Positions 17,101-25,488 are shown, counted from the first letter of the stretch. The stretch: DNA of 64,000 nt from Bacteroidales bacterium (GCA_024402095.1 JAKSJU010000002.1:1-64000); one strand, 5' to 3'. Translations and numbers: made by a program. Notes: generated by a model from the letters alone, not told the origin.

Positions 17101-17327
17101 TCTCCTTTCGGCTCTAGCCCGGCTTCTTTAAGGAATGGAGCGAGCAGCCTGTCCATATCGTACTTGAGAAGTACCTGAACATTGAGGTCGCAGGCGTGCT
17201 TGAATGGACCGTCAAGCAGCTCGACCTCAGAAAGTGAGAACAACTCATCGTTGAGCCTGTCCTGTGCTGCCGCACCGGTACACAACAGGAGGGCTGCAGC
17301 CGTAATGGTCAATGTAATCTTTTTCAT
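14190..17327 (-). CDS. GH127 beta-L-arabinofuranosidase fused to a metallo-beta-lactamase-fold domain
   Basis: A secreted two-enzyme fusion of 1045 residues with signal peptide 1-21. Residues about 25-620 are a GH127 (DUF1680) glycosidase, with zinc-binding residues visible as GPESCN (Glu326, Cys328) and WCCVGTGMENHGKYGEF (Cys395, Cys396). These match the Glu-X-Cys and Cys-Cys ligands of the characterised bifidobacterial enzyme. A beta-sandwich module (about 640-815) follows. The C-terminal ~220 residues form a complete metallo-beta-lactamase domain: HVHGDH (867-872), His928 in GHTPGST, Asp947 and His986. The GH127 part should release terminal L-arabinofuranose; the MBL substrate is unknown. 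Start chosen at MKKITL (17327). Confidence 0.9.
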   Translation of the reverse strand: MKKITLTITAAALLLCTGAAAQDRLNDELFSLSEVELLDGPFKHACDLNVQVLLKYDMDRLLAPFLKEAGLEPKGEYFPNWEGLDGHVGGHYVSALAIHYAATGSRECYDRLLYMLSEMQKCQEANGNGYIGGVPNGDHIWTEVSKGNFAPLHGAWVPWYNVHKTFAGLRDAWQYAGVEQAKNMFIKLCDWAVNLTSALSDAQMDDMISQEFGGMDEVLADAYFITGDRKYITAAKRFAHHLILDSMAQGVDNLDNRHANTQVPKVVGYARIADVDNDGYFEKAAEFFWDRVVNYRSVVIGGNSRSEHFPSDSDYESFIEQREGPESCNTNNMLKLTELLFRMKHDARYADYYERAMYNHILSTQHPVHGGYVYFTPMRPSHYRVYSQPNSGMWCCVGTGMENHGKYGEFIYSHEGDKELYVNLFVASRLNWDEAGACITQQTDFPYSDTGRIIVNLKKSKRFKIFVRCPEWATEGYSVKVNGVEYAADAKPSSFVCLDRKWKDNDVIELTMPMKNKLVELPNEPQYLAVLHGPIVLAARTSQEHLDGLIADDGRWSHIASGPLVPLAQTPIFVGSRAEIEAKIQNLQPVPGKPLHYSAEGLFNKPEFDSLELEPFFSLHDSRYAIYFLSLTSDGYSQMLKKIADDEKEALERDRRTVDRVTPGEQQPEVDHRMKAENSIQGYQDNNPFRTIRRDGFFSYELGTSGIADLRLSLAFWGNENAEGRGFEILVDGKTLAVENELPQTRENALVYRLYSIPEDLVRGKEYITVTFKGIEGRMAARIFDVRLLKELVEYTEKVVYEGPDVIIRQIDDHTWEGNGHLVYNESIYIVEGSQRALLIDAGTAIRDLDKIVAGITSKPVTLVATHVHGDHTGSAVKYFPEIWINAADMVNVPSNMRGYKGKINYLSDGQVFDLGDREIEVVFTPGHTPGSTTFFDKEKGYGFSGDAFGSTNLLLTTNFSTLLNTCTRVERYMEKYGIGYMYPGHYHGSNAETLQRVKDMKMMSEEMLDGTRHGSVNPKPSMNLDCVVEDFGVKINYSSVNGLK

Positions 17328-17344
17328 ATATGCCTTAGTGTTAT

Positions 17345-18010
17345 TTATCTGCGCTCTGCCATACCGATGTAGTACAGCAGTGTTGCGAGTGATCCCAGCG
17401 CTGCGATTACATAGGTGTAGGCGGCCCATTTCAGGGCGTCTTTAGCCATAGGTGAAGTCTCCCAGTTTGTCAGTCCGCTGATTTCAAGCCATTCAACGGC
17501 ACGCGAGCTGGCATTCAGTTCAACAGGCAAGGTTACAATGCTGAAGACCGTTGTGATGGCAAAAAGTGCGATTCCGGCCCACAGAAGTGCAGGAGTGAGG
17601 TTTATCAGCAGCACACCTATGAGAAGCACCCACTGGACTGTGTTGTTGGCGAATGATACAATAGGGACCATTGTTGACCTGAGTTTCAGCGGTGCATAGC
17701 CCTTGGCATGCTGTATTGCATGTCCGCACTCGTGCGCTGCTATGGCAATCGCTGAAATGTTGGCACCCTCGTACACGGCACGGCTCAGGTTGACTGTCTT
17801 TGTCTCTGGGTTGAAGTGATCGGTCAGTGTGCCCTGTACGCAAGTCACTGATACATCGTTGATGCCGTTTTCGCGGAGCATTTTCATTGCGACCTGCGCT
17901 CCGGTCATGTTGGTCGCAAACCTTTCGTATTTCTTTATCCTGCTGTTAAGTACCTGCTGAACTATGAAGCTCGCAATCATCACAGCAATCAGAATAATCC
18001 AGATATTCAT
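17345..18010 (-). CDS. membrane zinc metallopeptidase, YugP-like
   Basis: A 221-residue inner-membrane protease of the neutral zinc peptidase type-2 (YugP) group. It has an N-terminal membrane anchor, the metal site HECGHAIQH (about residues 93-101), and at least three C-terminal hydrophobic segments. ELNASSRAVEWLE, about 160 residues in, may supply the third zinc ligand region. Length is normal. It lies directly downstream of DUF456, psd, cdsA and ftsH, which suggests a role with FtsH in membrane protein turnover, but no substrate is known. Confidence 0.85.
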   Translation of the reverse strand: MNIWIILIAVMIASFIVQQVLNSRIKKYERFATNMTGAQVAMKMLRENGINDVSVTCVQGTLTDHFNPETKTVNLSRAVYEGANISAIAIAAHECGHAIQHAKGYAPLKLRSTMVPIVSFANNTVQWVLLIGVLLINLTPALLWAGIALFAITTVFSIVTLPVELNASSRAVEWLEISGLTNWETSPMAKDALKWAAYTYVIAALGSLATLLYYIGMAERR

Positions 18011-18022
18011 ATTGGAAGTATT

Positions 18023-18511
18023 TTAAAAAGAGTAAACAAAAATGTAATAGGCGATTACGCCGCTCACAATGAATTTCATCCCCGTAGTGAAGATGAAGCC
18101 CAGAAAGGCTCCCATGGAGGCTTTGAATGAATCCCACACTCCCCTGTCCTCCACGAAGAGTTCTGCAAGGAACGCTCCGATGATTGAACCGGCAATCATT
18201 CCCACAGGAGGTATGAACAGTCCTGCGAAAAGTCCTACAATCGCCCCGACAGCAGCCGCCTTATGCCCTCCTGTCACCCTTGTGAACCAAGCCGGCAGCA
18301 CATAGTCCAACACCGTCACGACTATGACTATCACCAGCCAGACCAGAAGGAATGTGAGTGACATCGGATTTCCGCTCCCGTTCAAGCCTCCGCTGAAATA
18401 AGCAAGCAGAAGTCCTACCCAACTGACAGGTGGCCCCGGTATGCCGGGAACTATGCTTCCTATCAGTCCGATAACTGCTGCGATTATGGCGAAGACTACA
18501 AGTATGTCCAT
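18023..18511 (-). CDS. DUF456 family membrane protein
   Basis: A 162-residue integral membrane protein with four to five hydrophobic segments and Gly-rich repeats (IGLIGSIVPGIPGPPVSWVG and GAIVGLFAGLFIPPVGMIAGSIIGAFLAE). Both are typical of DUF456 proteins, whose function is unknown. I start at MDILVVF (18511), which lies 11 bases after psd; the longer frame would run into psd. Gene order implies co-expression with phospholipid synthesis genes. Confidence 0.8.
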   Translation of the reverse strand: MDILVVFAIIAAVIGLIGSIVPGIPGPPVSWVGLLLAYFSGGLNGSGNPMSLTFLLVWLVIVIVVTVLDYVLPAWFTRVTGGHKAAAVGAIVGLFAGLFIPPVGMIAGSIIGAFLAELFVEDRGVWDSFKASMGAFLGFIFTTGMKFIVSGVIAYYIFVYSF

Positions 18512-18522
18512 ATCAGGATATA

Positions 18523-19173
18523 TTAAATTTCGGCGATAACAGTCTCGCAAGCCCTTATCTCATCACCGACAGATACCTTGATGTCTGCATCGAGAGGCAG
18601 GAAGAAATCGACTCTGGAGCCGAACTTGATGATGCCGCACTGCTCTCCAGCGGTGACGCTCATACCTTCCTCGGCATAGCATACTATCCTTCTGGCGAAG
18701 CCTCCGGCCAACTGTTTGAAGAACACGTCCTTACCGTCAGTAGTACGTATGCAGGTACAGGTATGTTCATTTTCCTCCGATGCTTTAGGCTTGAATGCAA
18801 GCACGTGCTTTCCAGGATGATATTTGGTGTATGTTACCTCTCCGGTTACAGGCCAGAAATTGGCGTGAACGTCCCAGAAGTCCATATATACAGACAACTG
18901 TATGCATTCGCGCTTAAGACATTCAGGCTCGAACACTTTTTTGATGATGACTACTTTACCGTCAGCTGCGGACGAAATTTTACGTTCATCCCCTGCCGTA
19001 TCCCGGTCCGGGACCCTGTGGAAGAATATCTGCCATCCGCAGATCCAGAGAATCATTATGCTGAGAATCCAAGCAGTTGCAGGTCTTGCAAGTCTTGCAA
19101 GGAGGAAAATTGACACAGCTCCAAGTATGAGTACCAGAGCTACGGTGCCGTAGGAGTTCTTGTCGATTTTCAT
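18523..19173 (-). CDS. psd: phosphatidylserine decarboxylase
   Basis: Makes phosphatidylethanolamine from phosphatidylserine at the inner membrane. This is the short 216-residue form: N-terminal membrane segments, then the core FFHRVPDRD, SVYMDFWDVHANFWPVTG, GGFARRIVCYAEEG and the C-terminal KFGSRVDFFLP. The Gly-Ser pair in FGSR (about residues 187-188) is the expected self-cleavage site that creates the pyruvoyl cofactor. It overlaps the end of cdsA by 4 bases (ATGA), placing two consecutive steps of phospholipid synthesis under coupled translation. Confidence 0.93.
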   Translation of the reverse strand: MKIDKNSYGTVALVLILGAVSIFLLARLARPATAWILSIMILWICGWQIFFHRVPDRDTAGDERKISSAADGKVVIIKKVFEPECLKRECIQLSVYMDFWDVHANFWPVTGEVTYTKYHPGKHVLAFKPKASEENEHTCTCIRTTDGKDVFFKQLAGGFARRIVCYAEEGMSVTAGEQCGIIKFGSRVDFFLPLDADIKVSVGDEIRACETVIAEI

Positions 19174-20003
19174 AAAAGATTGAATATAGCCAAATAAACA
19201 GTAGCAAGAGGAATAGCTACCAGTGAACTGTCAAAACGGTCAAGCATGCCTCCGTGACCCGGGATTATGTTTCCTGAATCCTTGAATCCGAAACGCCTTT
19301 TCCAAAGAGATTCAAACAGGTCTCCGCAGACTCCGGAAGCGCTTATTATAATGGAAATTACTAAACAATGAACCAAAGGAAGCTGCAGGCAGTCAAGCAG
19401 ATAAAGAACAAATCCTGCAGCTGCGCAGAATATGACGCCGCTCCAGAAACCCCACCATGACTTTTTGGGTGAGATTGTCGGGGCAAGTTTTGCGGAATCC
19501 GGTTTCTGTCCGAATGCCGTTCCAAGTATATACGCACCTATGTCGGAAGCCCATATCAGAATGAAGAAGGACATCATCAGCCATCCGTCAAAATATCCGG
19601 AGCGGAAAAGCAGAATAGGTGAAAGTGCTACAGGCAGGCCAATGTAAAGCAGTCCGGTGAAAAGGTAAGGAAGCTTGTCAAGGACTGCAGTATGGTCCTT
19701 GCGGAAGATTGCACAGGCCATAATCGCAATCACAGGAATCACTGCCGTGAAAAGGAATCTTGCCGGTACTCCGAACTCACCCATACAATATACAAGGCAG
19801 AAAAGGAGCCAGGCACTCAATATTGCCAGTCTCCTTTCAGTCATCAATGAATCGCCAATGGTGATGTTGAAAAATTCGTTGAGCATAAAATACAACGCCA
19901 CGATTGTCAGCACCGGGTACAGCTGGTGTACGAACAGCAGCGATACAACAATCAGCGCACCGAATACAAGTCCGGACAAAGTTCTAATCAGCAGGTTTTT
20001 CAT
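19170..20003 (-). CDS. cdsA: phosphatidate cytidylyltransferase (CDP-diacylglycerol synthase)
   Basis: Makes CDP-diacylglycerol from phosphatidic acid and CTP, the branch-point precursor of all phospholipids. The 277-residue integral membrane protein has about eight hydrophobic segments. Its C-terminus carries the family signature SGNIIPGHGGMLDRFDSSL (about residues 242-261). Its 5' end overlaps the ftsH coding region by 20 bases, and its 3' end overlaps psd by 4. ftsH-cdsA linkage is common in Bacteroidota. Confidence 0.95.
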   Translation of the reverse strand: MKNLLIRTLSGLVFGALIVVSLLFVHQLYPVLTIVALYFMLNEFFNITIGDSLMTERRLAILSAWLLFCLVYCMGEFGVPARFLFTAVIPVIAIMACAIFRKDHTAVLDKLPYLFTGLLYIGLPVALSPILLFRSGYFDGWLMMSFFILIWASDIGAYILGTAFGQKPDSAKLAPTISPKKSWWGFWSGVIFCAAAGFVLYLLDCLQLPLVHCLVISIIISASGVCGDLFESLWKRRFGFKDSGNIIPGHGGMLDRFDSSLVAIPLATVYLAIFNLL

Positions 20004-21930
20004 CTGTTTCCGGTTTTACTTTAGGTCCAAGAATATTCTCGACGTCCTCAGCGAAGATCACCTCTTTCTCGAGAAGCAGGGATGCGACCTTGAGCCAGCC
20101 TTCCTTGTTGTCAGTGAGAATCTTGAGAGTCTTGTCATGAATTTCTGATATGAGTTTCTTGACTTCCTCGTCCATCAGCTCGGCGGTCTTCTCGGAATAA
20201 GGCTTGGTGAAGTCATACCCGCGAGCACCTGTAGAGTCATAGAATGAAAGATTTCCTACCTTCTCGCTCATGCCATAGTACTGAACCATACCGTATGCCA
20301 TCTGGGTAAGCCTTTCGAGGTCATTCTGAGCACCCGTAGAAGGCTCTCCGTTGATAATTTCCTCAGCTACGCGGCCTCCTATGAGAGAGCACATCTCATC
20401 TCTGAGCTGGGACATTGTGTACAACTTGTGCTCCTCAGGCAGGTACCAGGCAGCTCCAAGGGCATTGCCTCTCGGAATAAGAGTGACTTTGAACAAAGGA
20501 TTGGCGTTCGGAAGAAGCCAGCTGACAACAGCGTGTCCAGCCTCGTGATGCGCTATCGAGCGCTTTTCCGCCGGAGTGATGATAGAACTCTTCTTTTCTA
20601 TTCCTCCGATTATCCTGTCGACAGCATCAAGGAAATCCTGTCTTTCAATCATCTGCTTGTCCCTGCGGGCAGCAGTGAGCGCGGCCTCGTTGCATACGTT
20701 GGCAATATCAGCGCCGGAGAATCCCGGAGTATGCTTTGCCATGAACTCGACGTCGAAATCCTCTGCTACTTTGAGCCCCTTAAGATGCACGTTGAATATC
20801 TCTACGCGTTCCTTCAGTTCAGGAAGGTCGACGTGGATCTGGCGGTCGAAGCGTCCGGCTCTCATAAGCGCCTTGTCCAGGATGTCGGCACGGTTGGTAG
20901 CCGCAAGCACAATGACTCCGCTGTTGGTGCCGAATCCGTCCATCTCGGTAAGCAACTGATTGAGAGTGTTTTCCCTCTCGTCATTGCCAGAAAATCCGGC
21001 ATTCTTCCCTCTTGCGCGGCCGACTGCATCAATCTCATCGATGAAGACGATGCAAGGTGCCTTTTCCTTTGCCTGTGCGAACAGATCCCTGACGCGGCTT
21101 GCGCCGACTCCGACGAACATTTCCACGAAATCGGATCCGCTCATGCTGAAGAACGGAACGTCCGCTTCACCTGCCACCGCCTTTGCAAGCAGGGTCTTAC
21201 CTGTTCCCGGAGGGCCTACCAGCAGCGCTCCCTTAGGGATTTTTCCTCCCAGAGCAGTATATTTCTTAGGATTTTTAAGGAAATCGACGATTTCCACCAC
21301 CTCTTCCTTTGCACCGTAAAGGCCGGCAACATCCTTGAATGTAACATTGACTTTGTTCTTGTCCGTCAACTTTCCCTGAGCCTTTCCGACATTGAATGGA
21401 TTCATGCCGCCCGGGCCCGGGCCGCCACCCATATTCTTGCTGAATCCGCGGAACATAAATACCCAGAACAATATGAGAAGCAACAGCGGGAATACCCACT
21501 CCATAACATTGGACCACAGTTTGGAGTCATTCTCCATTATGATTTTGACCTGATTCCTGTCCGAAAGCTGTTCGTTCAGGCTGGCGAACTCATGCTCAGC
21601 ATCGAAACTTCCTGACACAAGGAAAAAGAAGTGAGGAGAACTCTTCGGAGTCTCGTTTCCGGGAAACAGTGAAGAGTATTTGCCCAGTTTCTCAGGTTTG
21701 ACCGCTATCGTTCCCTTATAATCGTTCCTGATGAAATGTATCTCCTTGATATCTCCGTCAACGAACATTTTCTGCACCTGGGCCCATTCGATCTTCTGTG
21801 CCGAAGTGCCTCTGTTGCCTATCAGCATCCACACGATACCGAGGATCAGGAGGAAATACAACCAGGAAAGATTAATCCTGATGACCTTGGTCTTAGGCTG
21901 CTTTTTTTTGTTTTTATTCTGTTTATCCAT
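19984..21930 (-). CDS. ftsH: ATP-dependent zinc metalloprotease FtsH
   Basis: Membrane-anchored AAA+ protease that degrades misfolded membrane proteins and regulatory targets. It has 648 residues: two membrane segments (about 21-38 and 145-161) flank a periplasmic domain, then the AAA module with Walker A GPPGTGKT (239-246), Walker B IVFIDEI (294-300) and the arginine-finger region MRAGRFDRQ. The protease active site is HEAGH (462-466). It is the first gene of the long minus-strand run. A -7 box TATATTTG lies 30 bases upstream, just beyond the terminator of dnaA-rpe. Confidence 0.98.
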   Translation of the reverse strand: MDKQNKNKKKQPKTKVIRINLSWLYFLLILGIVWMLIGNRGTSAQKIEWAQVQKMFVDGDIKEIHFIRNDYKGTIAVKPEKLGKYSSLFPGNETPKSSPHFFFLVSGSFDAEHEFASLNEQLSDRNQVKIIMENDSKLWSNVMEWVFPLLLLILFWVFMFRGFSKNMGGGPGPGGMNPFNVGKAQGKLTDKNKVNVTFKDVAGLYGAKEEVVEIVDFLKNPKKYTALGGKIPKGALLVGPPGTGKTLLAKAVAGEADVPFFSMSGSDFVEMFVGVGASRVRDLFAQAKEKAPCIVFIDEIDAVGRARGKNAGFSGNDERENTLNQLLTEMDGFGTNSGVIVLAATNRADILDKALMRAGRFDRQIHVDLPELKERVEIFNVHLKGLKVAEDFDVEFMAKHTPGFSGADIANVCNEAALTAARRDKQMIERQDFLDAVDRIIGGIEKKSSIITPAEKRSIAHHEAGHAVVSWLLPNANPLFKVTLIPRGNALGAAWYLPEEHKLYTMSQLRDEMCSLIGGRVAEEIINGEPSTGAQNDLERLTQMAYGMVQYYGMSEKVGNLSFYDSTGARGYDFTKPYSEKTAELMDEEVKKLISEIHDKTLKILTDNKEGWLKVASLLLEKEVIFAEDVENILGPKVKPETDEKPAD

Positions 21931-21960
21931 AAAAAAGGAAAATTTCTGTTTTTAAGTTAG

Positions 21961-21968
21961 CAAATATA
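21961..21968 (-). promoter_or_regulatory. -7 box for ftsH operon
   Basis: Minus-strand TATATTTG, an exact match, is 30 bases before the ftsH start and immediately after the rpe terminator. Confidence 0.55.
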
Positions 21969-21971
21969 CAA

Positions 21972-22014
21972 CAAAAATGGCACCAATACTATATGTGACA
22001 TAGTTTCGGTGCCA
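21972..22014 (-). terminator. intrinsic terminator of dnaA-rpe
   Basis: Arms TGGCACC (21978-21984) and GGTGCCA (22008-22014) are perfect, with a second paired block ACTAT/ATAGT inside (21988-21992 / 22000-22004) across a 3-base internal loop. On the minus strand the stem is followed by ATTTTTGTTGT, the T-rich tail of a Rho-independent terminator. It lies 24 bases after the rpe stop. Confidence 0.75.
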
Positions 22015-22037
22015 AAATGTCAGTTGATAGAAATGTA

Positions 22038-22682
22038 CTAAAATGCTTTAAGCTCCGCTATTGCTGCTGCAGGGTCGCTTGCCTTGAATACGGAACTTCC
22101 GGCAACGATTATATCGACTCCTGCTTCCTTGAGTGCGGCTGCATTTCCGGAATCGACTCCACCGTCAACCTGTATCTCTCCATTTGCTCCCCTTTTCCTT
22201 ATCTCGTCGCTCAGCCTCTTGACTCTGTCCAGACTTTCGTATATGAATTTCTGTCCTCCGAAGCCGGCGAAAACGGTCATCACCAGGAAATAGTCCGCTT
22301 TGCCGATTTGTGAGAAAAGTTTCTCCACAGGTACGTCAGGGTTGATGGCCACGCCGGCTTTCATCCCGAGGGAATGAATCAGGTCTATATATTTTCCGGT
22401 ATTTCTCCCCGCTGCCTCATAATGGAAACTCACCATGGAGACTCCTTCTTTGGCAAGCCTTTCGAACCATCTCTCAGGATGTACGACCATAAGATGGACG
22501 TCCATAGGGATTCTGGCGATACCTGACACCTTGTCAATGACCGGGAATCCGAATGATATATTCGGAACAAGTGAGCCGTCCATTACGTCAATATGGATGA
22601 TATCGGCGTGATTGTTAAGCAATTCGATGTCTTTGCCCAAATTGAGAAAATCAGCCGCCAGAATTGAAGGAGCTATTTTCAT
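22038..22682 (-). CDS. rpe: ribulose-phosphate 3-epimerase
   Basis: Interconverts ribulose-5-phosphate and xylulose-5-phosphate in the pentose phosphate pathway. The 214-residue TIM-barrel protein begins MKIAPSILAADFLNLG and carries IHIDVMDGSLVPNISFG with the metal-binding His-Asp pair. The later HLMVVHPERW, MTVFAGFGGQKF (usual form PGFGGQ) and VDGGVD motifs are also family-typical. FAGFGGQ instead of PGFGGQ is a mild variant. The start codon overlaps the dnaA stop as ATGA, so its translation is probably coupled to dnaA. Confidence 0.95.
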   Translation of the reverse strand: MKIAPSILAADFLNLGKDIELLNNHADIIHIDVMDGSLVPNISFGFPVIDKVSGIARIPMDVHLMVVHPERWFERLAKEGVSMVSFHYEAAGRNTGKYIDLIHSLGMKAGVAINPDVPVEKLFSQIGKADYFLVMTVFAGFGGQKFIYESLDRVKRLSDEIRKRGANGEIQVDGGVDSGNAAALKEAGVDIIVAGSSVFKASDPAAAIAELKAF

Positions 22683-24103
22683 ACTGCAGGATTAAGACTG
22701 GCCTCCAGGTCAGTCACATATTTTTTGAATACTCTGTCTGTCGACATCAGGTCAGCTACGGTACTGCAGGCGTGAAGTACTGTGGCGTGGTCTTTCCCGC
22801 CTATTTCAGCGCCGATAACGGACAGAGAACAGTTGCTGATCATGTTTCTGCAAAGATACATGGCAATCTGTCGGGCCTGTACTATCTGTCTGCAGCGGGA
22901 CTTGGAGAGAAGTTCATCGCGCGATATGTTGAAATATTCACAGACGGCTCTCTGAATCTTCTCTATGCTGATATCGTTCTTCTCTTCACCTACAAGCCTT
23001 TCGACGATCTGCGAAGCGAGTTCTATTGAATTTTCACGATGCGATACTGCGGCGTGGGCAATCAGAGTGATGAGCGCGCCTTCGAGCTCCCTGAAATTCG
23101 TCTTGATGTGTGAAGCAAGATACTCCAGGACATCGTCAGAAAGATTTACACCCTCTCTGAATGCGCGTGACTTCAGTACCTCGAACCTTGTATGGAAATC
23201 AGGATGGCTCAATTCTACGGAGAGTCCCCACTTGAAGCGGGAAAGGAGCCTCTCTTCAAAATTCTGAAGGTCAACAGGAGCGCGGTCAGAAGTGAAAATC
23301 AGCTGCTTGCCCGTCTGATGAAGTTCGTTGAATATGTTGAAGAAAGCATTCTGAGATCCCTGACCTACAAGGTCCTGGATATCATCCATTATCAGGACGT
23401 CAATCTTTTTGTAGAAAGACATGAAATCCGTCAACTTGTTCTGACCGTTGACAGCATCCATATATTGGGTCTTGAATTCATTGCCAGTGACGTAAAGGAC
23501 AATGAGTTCAGGGTATTTCTCCTTTACCGCTATGCCTATGGCCTGAGCGATATGTGTCTTTCCGAGTCCCGGACCGCCGAATATGAAGAGAGGATTGAAA
23601 GGAGTCTTGCCGGGCGCGAAAGCAATGTTTTCACCGGCAGAAAGAGCCATCTTGTTACAATCTCCCTGTACAATATTCTGGAAACAGTATATAGGGTTGA
23701 GTCTCGGATTGATCTGAATTTTCTTGATGCCCGGATAGACAAAAGGCCCCGGATTCTCCGCAGGATGTGAAATGTTGATCTGGACAGGCCTGTTGACAGG
23801 TGCTACGACAGGAGTTGCGGGCAACTTCATTTCAGGCTGCCCCTTTACCGGCCTCAGGACATAAACAAGTCTTGCATCCGCACCTATCTCCCTCTTCAAT
23901 GTTTTCTTGATGACATCGAGGAAAGCGGACTCGAGATATTCTCTGAAAAAGTCCGAAGGCACTTCGACCGTGAGGGTGGAATCAACGAAAGAAACCGGCT
24001 TGATAGGTTTGAACCAAGTCGCGTACTGCTGCTCGTCAATTATCTGCCCGATAATATGCAGACAATTGTTCCAGACAGTGATATGTTTCTCTGTATTTTC
24101 CAT
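22679..24103 (-). CDS. dnaA: chromosomal replication initiator protein DnaA
   Basis: Binds DnaA boxes and ATP to open the replication origin. The start at MENTEKHITVWNNCL (24103) gives 474 residues. Visible parts are an N-terminal DnaB-interaction domain (Q-YATWFKPIKPVSF), a short linker and the AAA+ core with Walker A GGPGLGKTH and Walker B VLIMDDIQ. The C-terminal DNA-binding helix has its signature in GGKDHATVLHAC near residue 440. It is followed by rpe with an ATGA overlap rather than by dnaN. The upstream 271 bases are AT-rich, but I find no clear DnaA boxes there. Confidence 0.97.
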   Translation of the reverse strand: MENTEKHITVWNNCLHIIGQIIDEQQYATWFKPIKPVSFVDSTLTVEVPSDFFREYLESAFLDVIKKTLKREIGADARLVYVLRPVKGQPEMKLPATPVVAPVNRPVQINISHPAENPGPFVYPGIKKIQINPRLNPIYCFQNIVQGDCNKMALSAGENIAFAPGKTPFNPLFIFGGPGLGKTHIAQAIGIAVKEKYPELIVLYVTGNEFKTQYMDAVNGQNKLTDFMSFYKKIDVLIMDDIQDLVGQGSQNAFFNIFNELHQTGKQLIFTSDRAPVDLQNFEERLLSRFKWGLSVELSHPDFHTRFEVLKSRAFREGVNLSDDVLEYLASHIKTNFRELEGALITLIAHAAVSHRENSIELASQIVERLVGEEKNDISIEKIQRAVCEYFNISRDELLSKSRCRQIVQARQIAMYLCRNMISNCSLSVIGAEIGGKDHATVLHACSTVADLMSTDRVFKKYVTDLEASLNPAV

Positions 24104-24374
24104 AGGTCTAACCGACAGTGCAAAATTGGGTGAAAAATATTTCATAAAAAAACTTTTTCACTATTGTTTTTTAACTTTTTATGACATAATTTAATGATTG
24201 AAGATTAAAAAACCTATTTTTGTAAAATATTGAAATAGAATATTTTACAAGGATAATATTATTGTAACTTATTATTTTTGAACTACATTCAATTTAGAAT
24301 AATTCCAATCTAGTGATTTGCAGAAAAATCACTAACCGGCGTTGATGCAGTGGGATAAAAATTGAATCTTTTTT
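24104..24374. other. AT-rich intergenic region upstream of dnaA
   Basis: A 271-base AT-rich gap between the amidase end and the dnaA start. No TTATCCACA-type DnaA box is visible; the nearest, TTATCCCAC on the minus strand near 24350, is imperfect and single. A perfect 8-base hairpin AGTGATTT..AAATCACT lies at 24312-24333. The dnaA promoter must be here, but I see no exact TAnnTTTG box on the minus strand. Confidence 0.5.
24312..24333. repeat. AGTGATTT inverted repeat
   Basis: AGTGATTT (24312-24319) and AAATCACT (24326-24333) are perfect arms around a 6-base loop. No long T-run follows on the minus strand, so it is a weak terminator candidate for the amidase gene. It could equally be an operator upstream of dnaA. 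Confidence 0.4.
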
Positions 24375-25478
24375 TTAGCGGATTTGAACGGACTTCCCGT
24401 TCTCTATTTTTACAAGAAAAGCAGAAGGATATTTTTTGCTGATTTCCCCGAAAGATTTCTTTGCTTCTTCAGGGTCGTATGATACCCCGATTACGTACTT
24501 ATAGATGCTGACTCCGGAGATCACCTCAGGCTTGTAGCCGAGGAAACGGCTGTCATTGTCTTTCAGTAACTTTCCGCTTGCAAAAATCTGGGTGCCGTAC
24601 ATTACCTTATCGACTTTTGCTGTCGAATCCGACTCAGCTACAGGCACTGATGATGGTTCAACGGCAAAGTCCAGACTCTTGTCATACTGGGTCTTGTACT
24701 CGACAAATGAATTGAACAGCGCTTCGGCTAGCGCTTCTCGTGACGTTTCCTGTTTCAGCTGACCGATGTCCTGCTGATTGGATATGAAACCCAGCTCGAC
24801 AAGAACTGCGGGCATGGATGTTTTCCAAAGAACGTAAAAAGGATCCTGCCATATTCCGCGGCCTGATTTTATTGGGCCTCCTGACAGGTTGTCAGATATA
24901 AATTGTGCAAATAGAAGGCTCTGCTCAAGGTATGCGCTCTGCATAAGTTGCATAAATATGAAAGATTCGGGGTCACTTGGATCGAATTCCTGATACTTTG
25001 TGGAGTAGTCATCCTCGAGCATCACGACTGAGTTTTCCGCGCGGCATACGTCCATATTGTATGCGAAAAGATCCCTGTTCTTGTTGCTCGACTGTCCCAG
25101 GACATGGACAGAATAGCCGTTCGGTGATGTCGATGTGCTTGAATTTACGTGAATGGAGATGAAAAGGTCGGCGTCGGCGTCATTGGCGGTGGATGCCCTC
25201 TGGTCGAGAGTCAGCGTCCTGTCAGTGCTTCTGGTCATAATAACACTGACATCCGGATATTCTGCCGTTATCTTGTCAGCCAGGCGCTTTGAAATATCCA
25301 GCACCAGGGTCTTTTCATATGTTTTCTTGTCTTTGCTGACGGCACCGGGGTCTTTTCCGCCGTGTCCGGGGTCTATGACTACCGTCTTAAGCCCCAGCCC
25401 GTTGCCGGCCGATGCAGCCATGCATAATGCAAGGGTCAGAAATATGCAAATTGCGCGTTTCAGAAATAATGAGTACAT
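24375..25478 (-). CDS. N-acetylmuramoyl-L-alanine amidase (Amidase_3) with C-terminal SPOR-like region
   Basis: Cleaves the amide link between peptide and sugar in peptidoglycan, mainly at division. The start at MYSLFLKRA (25478) gives a signal peptide ending ASAG. The catalytic domain shows zinc ligands in VVIDPGHGGKDPG (His), KTYEKTLVLD (Glu) and SIHVNSS (His), with the catalytic Glu in VLVELGFISN. The C-terminal ~80 residues (YGTQIFASGKLL..SFLVKIENGKSVQ) look like a divergent SPOR domain that would target septal peptidoglycan. Divergently transcribed from lptD with only 33 bases between starts. Confidence 0.9.
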   Translation of the reverse strand: MYSLFLKRAICIFLTLALCMAASAGNGLGLKTVVIDPGHGGKDPGAVSKDKKTYEKTLVLDISKRLADKITAEYPDVSVIMTRSTDRTLTLDQRASTANDADADLFISIHVNSSTSTSPNGYSVHVLGQSSNKNRDLFAYNMDVCRAENSVVMLEDDYSTKYQEFDPSDPESFIFMQLMQSAYLEQSLLFAQFISDNLSGGPIKSGRGIWQDPFYVLWKTSMPAVLVELGFISNQQDIGQLKQETSREALAEALFNSFVEYKTQYDKSLDFAVEPSSVPVAESDSTAKVDKVMYGTQIFASGKLLKDNDSRFLGYKPEVISGVSIYKYVIGVSYDPEEAKKSFGEISKKYPSAFLVKIENGKSVQIR

Positions 25479-25481
25479 TTG
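25474..25481 (+). promoter_or_regulatory. -7 box for lptD, overlapping the amidase start
   Basis: TACATTTG on the + strand overlaps the amidase start codon and lies 30 bases before the proposed lptD TTG start. Confidence 0.4.
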
Positions 25482-25488
25482 TATTTTG

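Noticed and set aside
20428..21615. 395-codon frame antisense to ftsH
   Set aside because: ftsH on the other strand has every family motif; the antisense frame has Cys/His-rich, non-protein-like composition and is a shadow.
24104..24374. Replication origin next to dnaA
   Set aside because: AT-rich, but no cluster of TTATCCACA-type boxes; only one imperfect candidate was seen.
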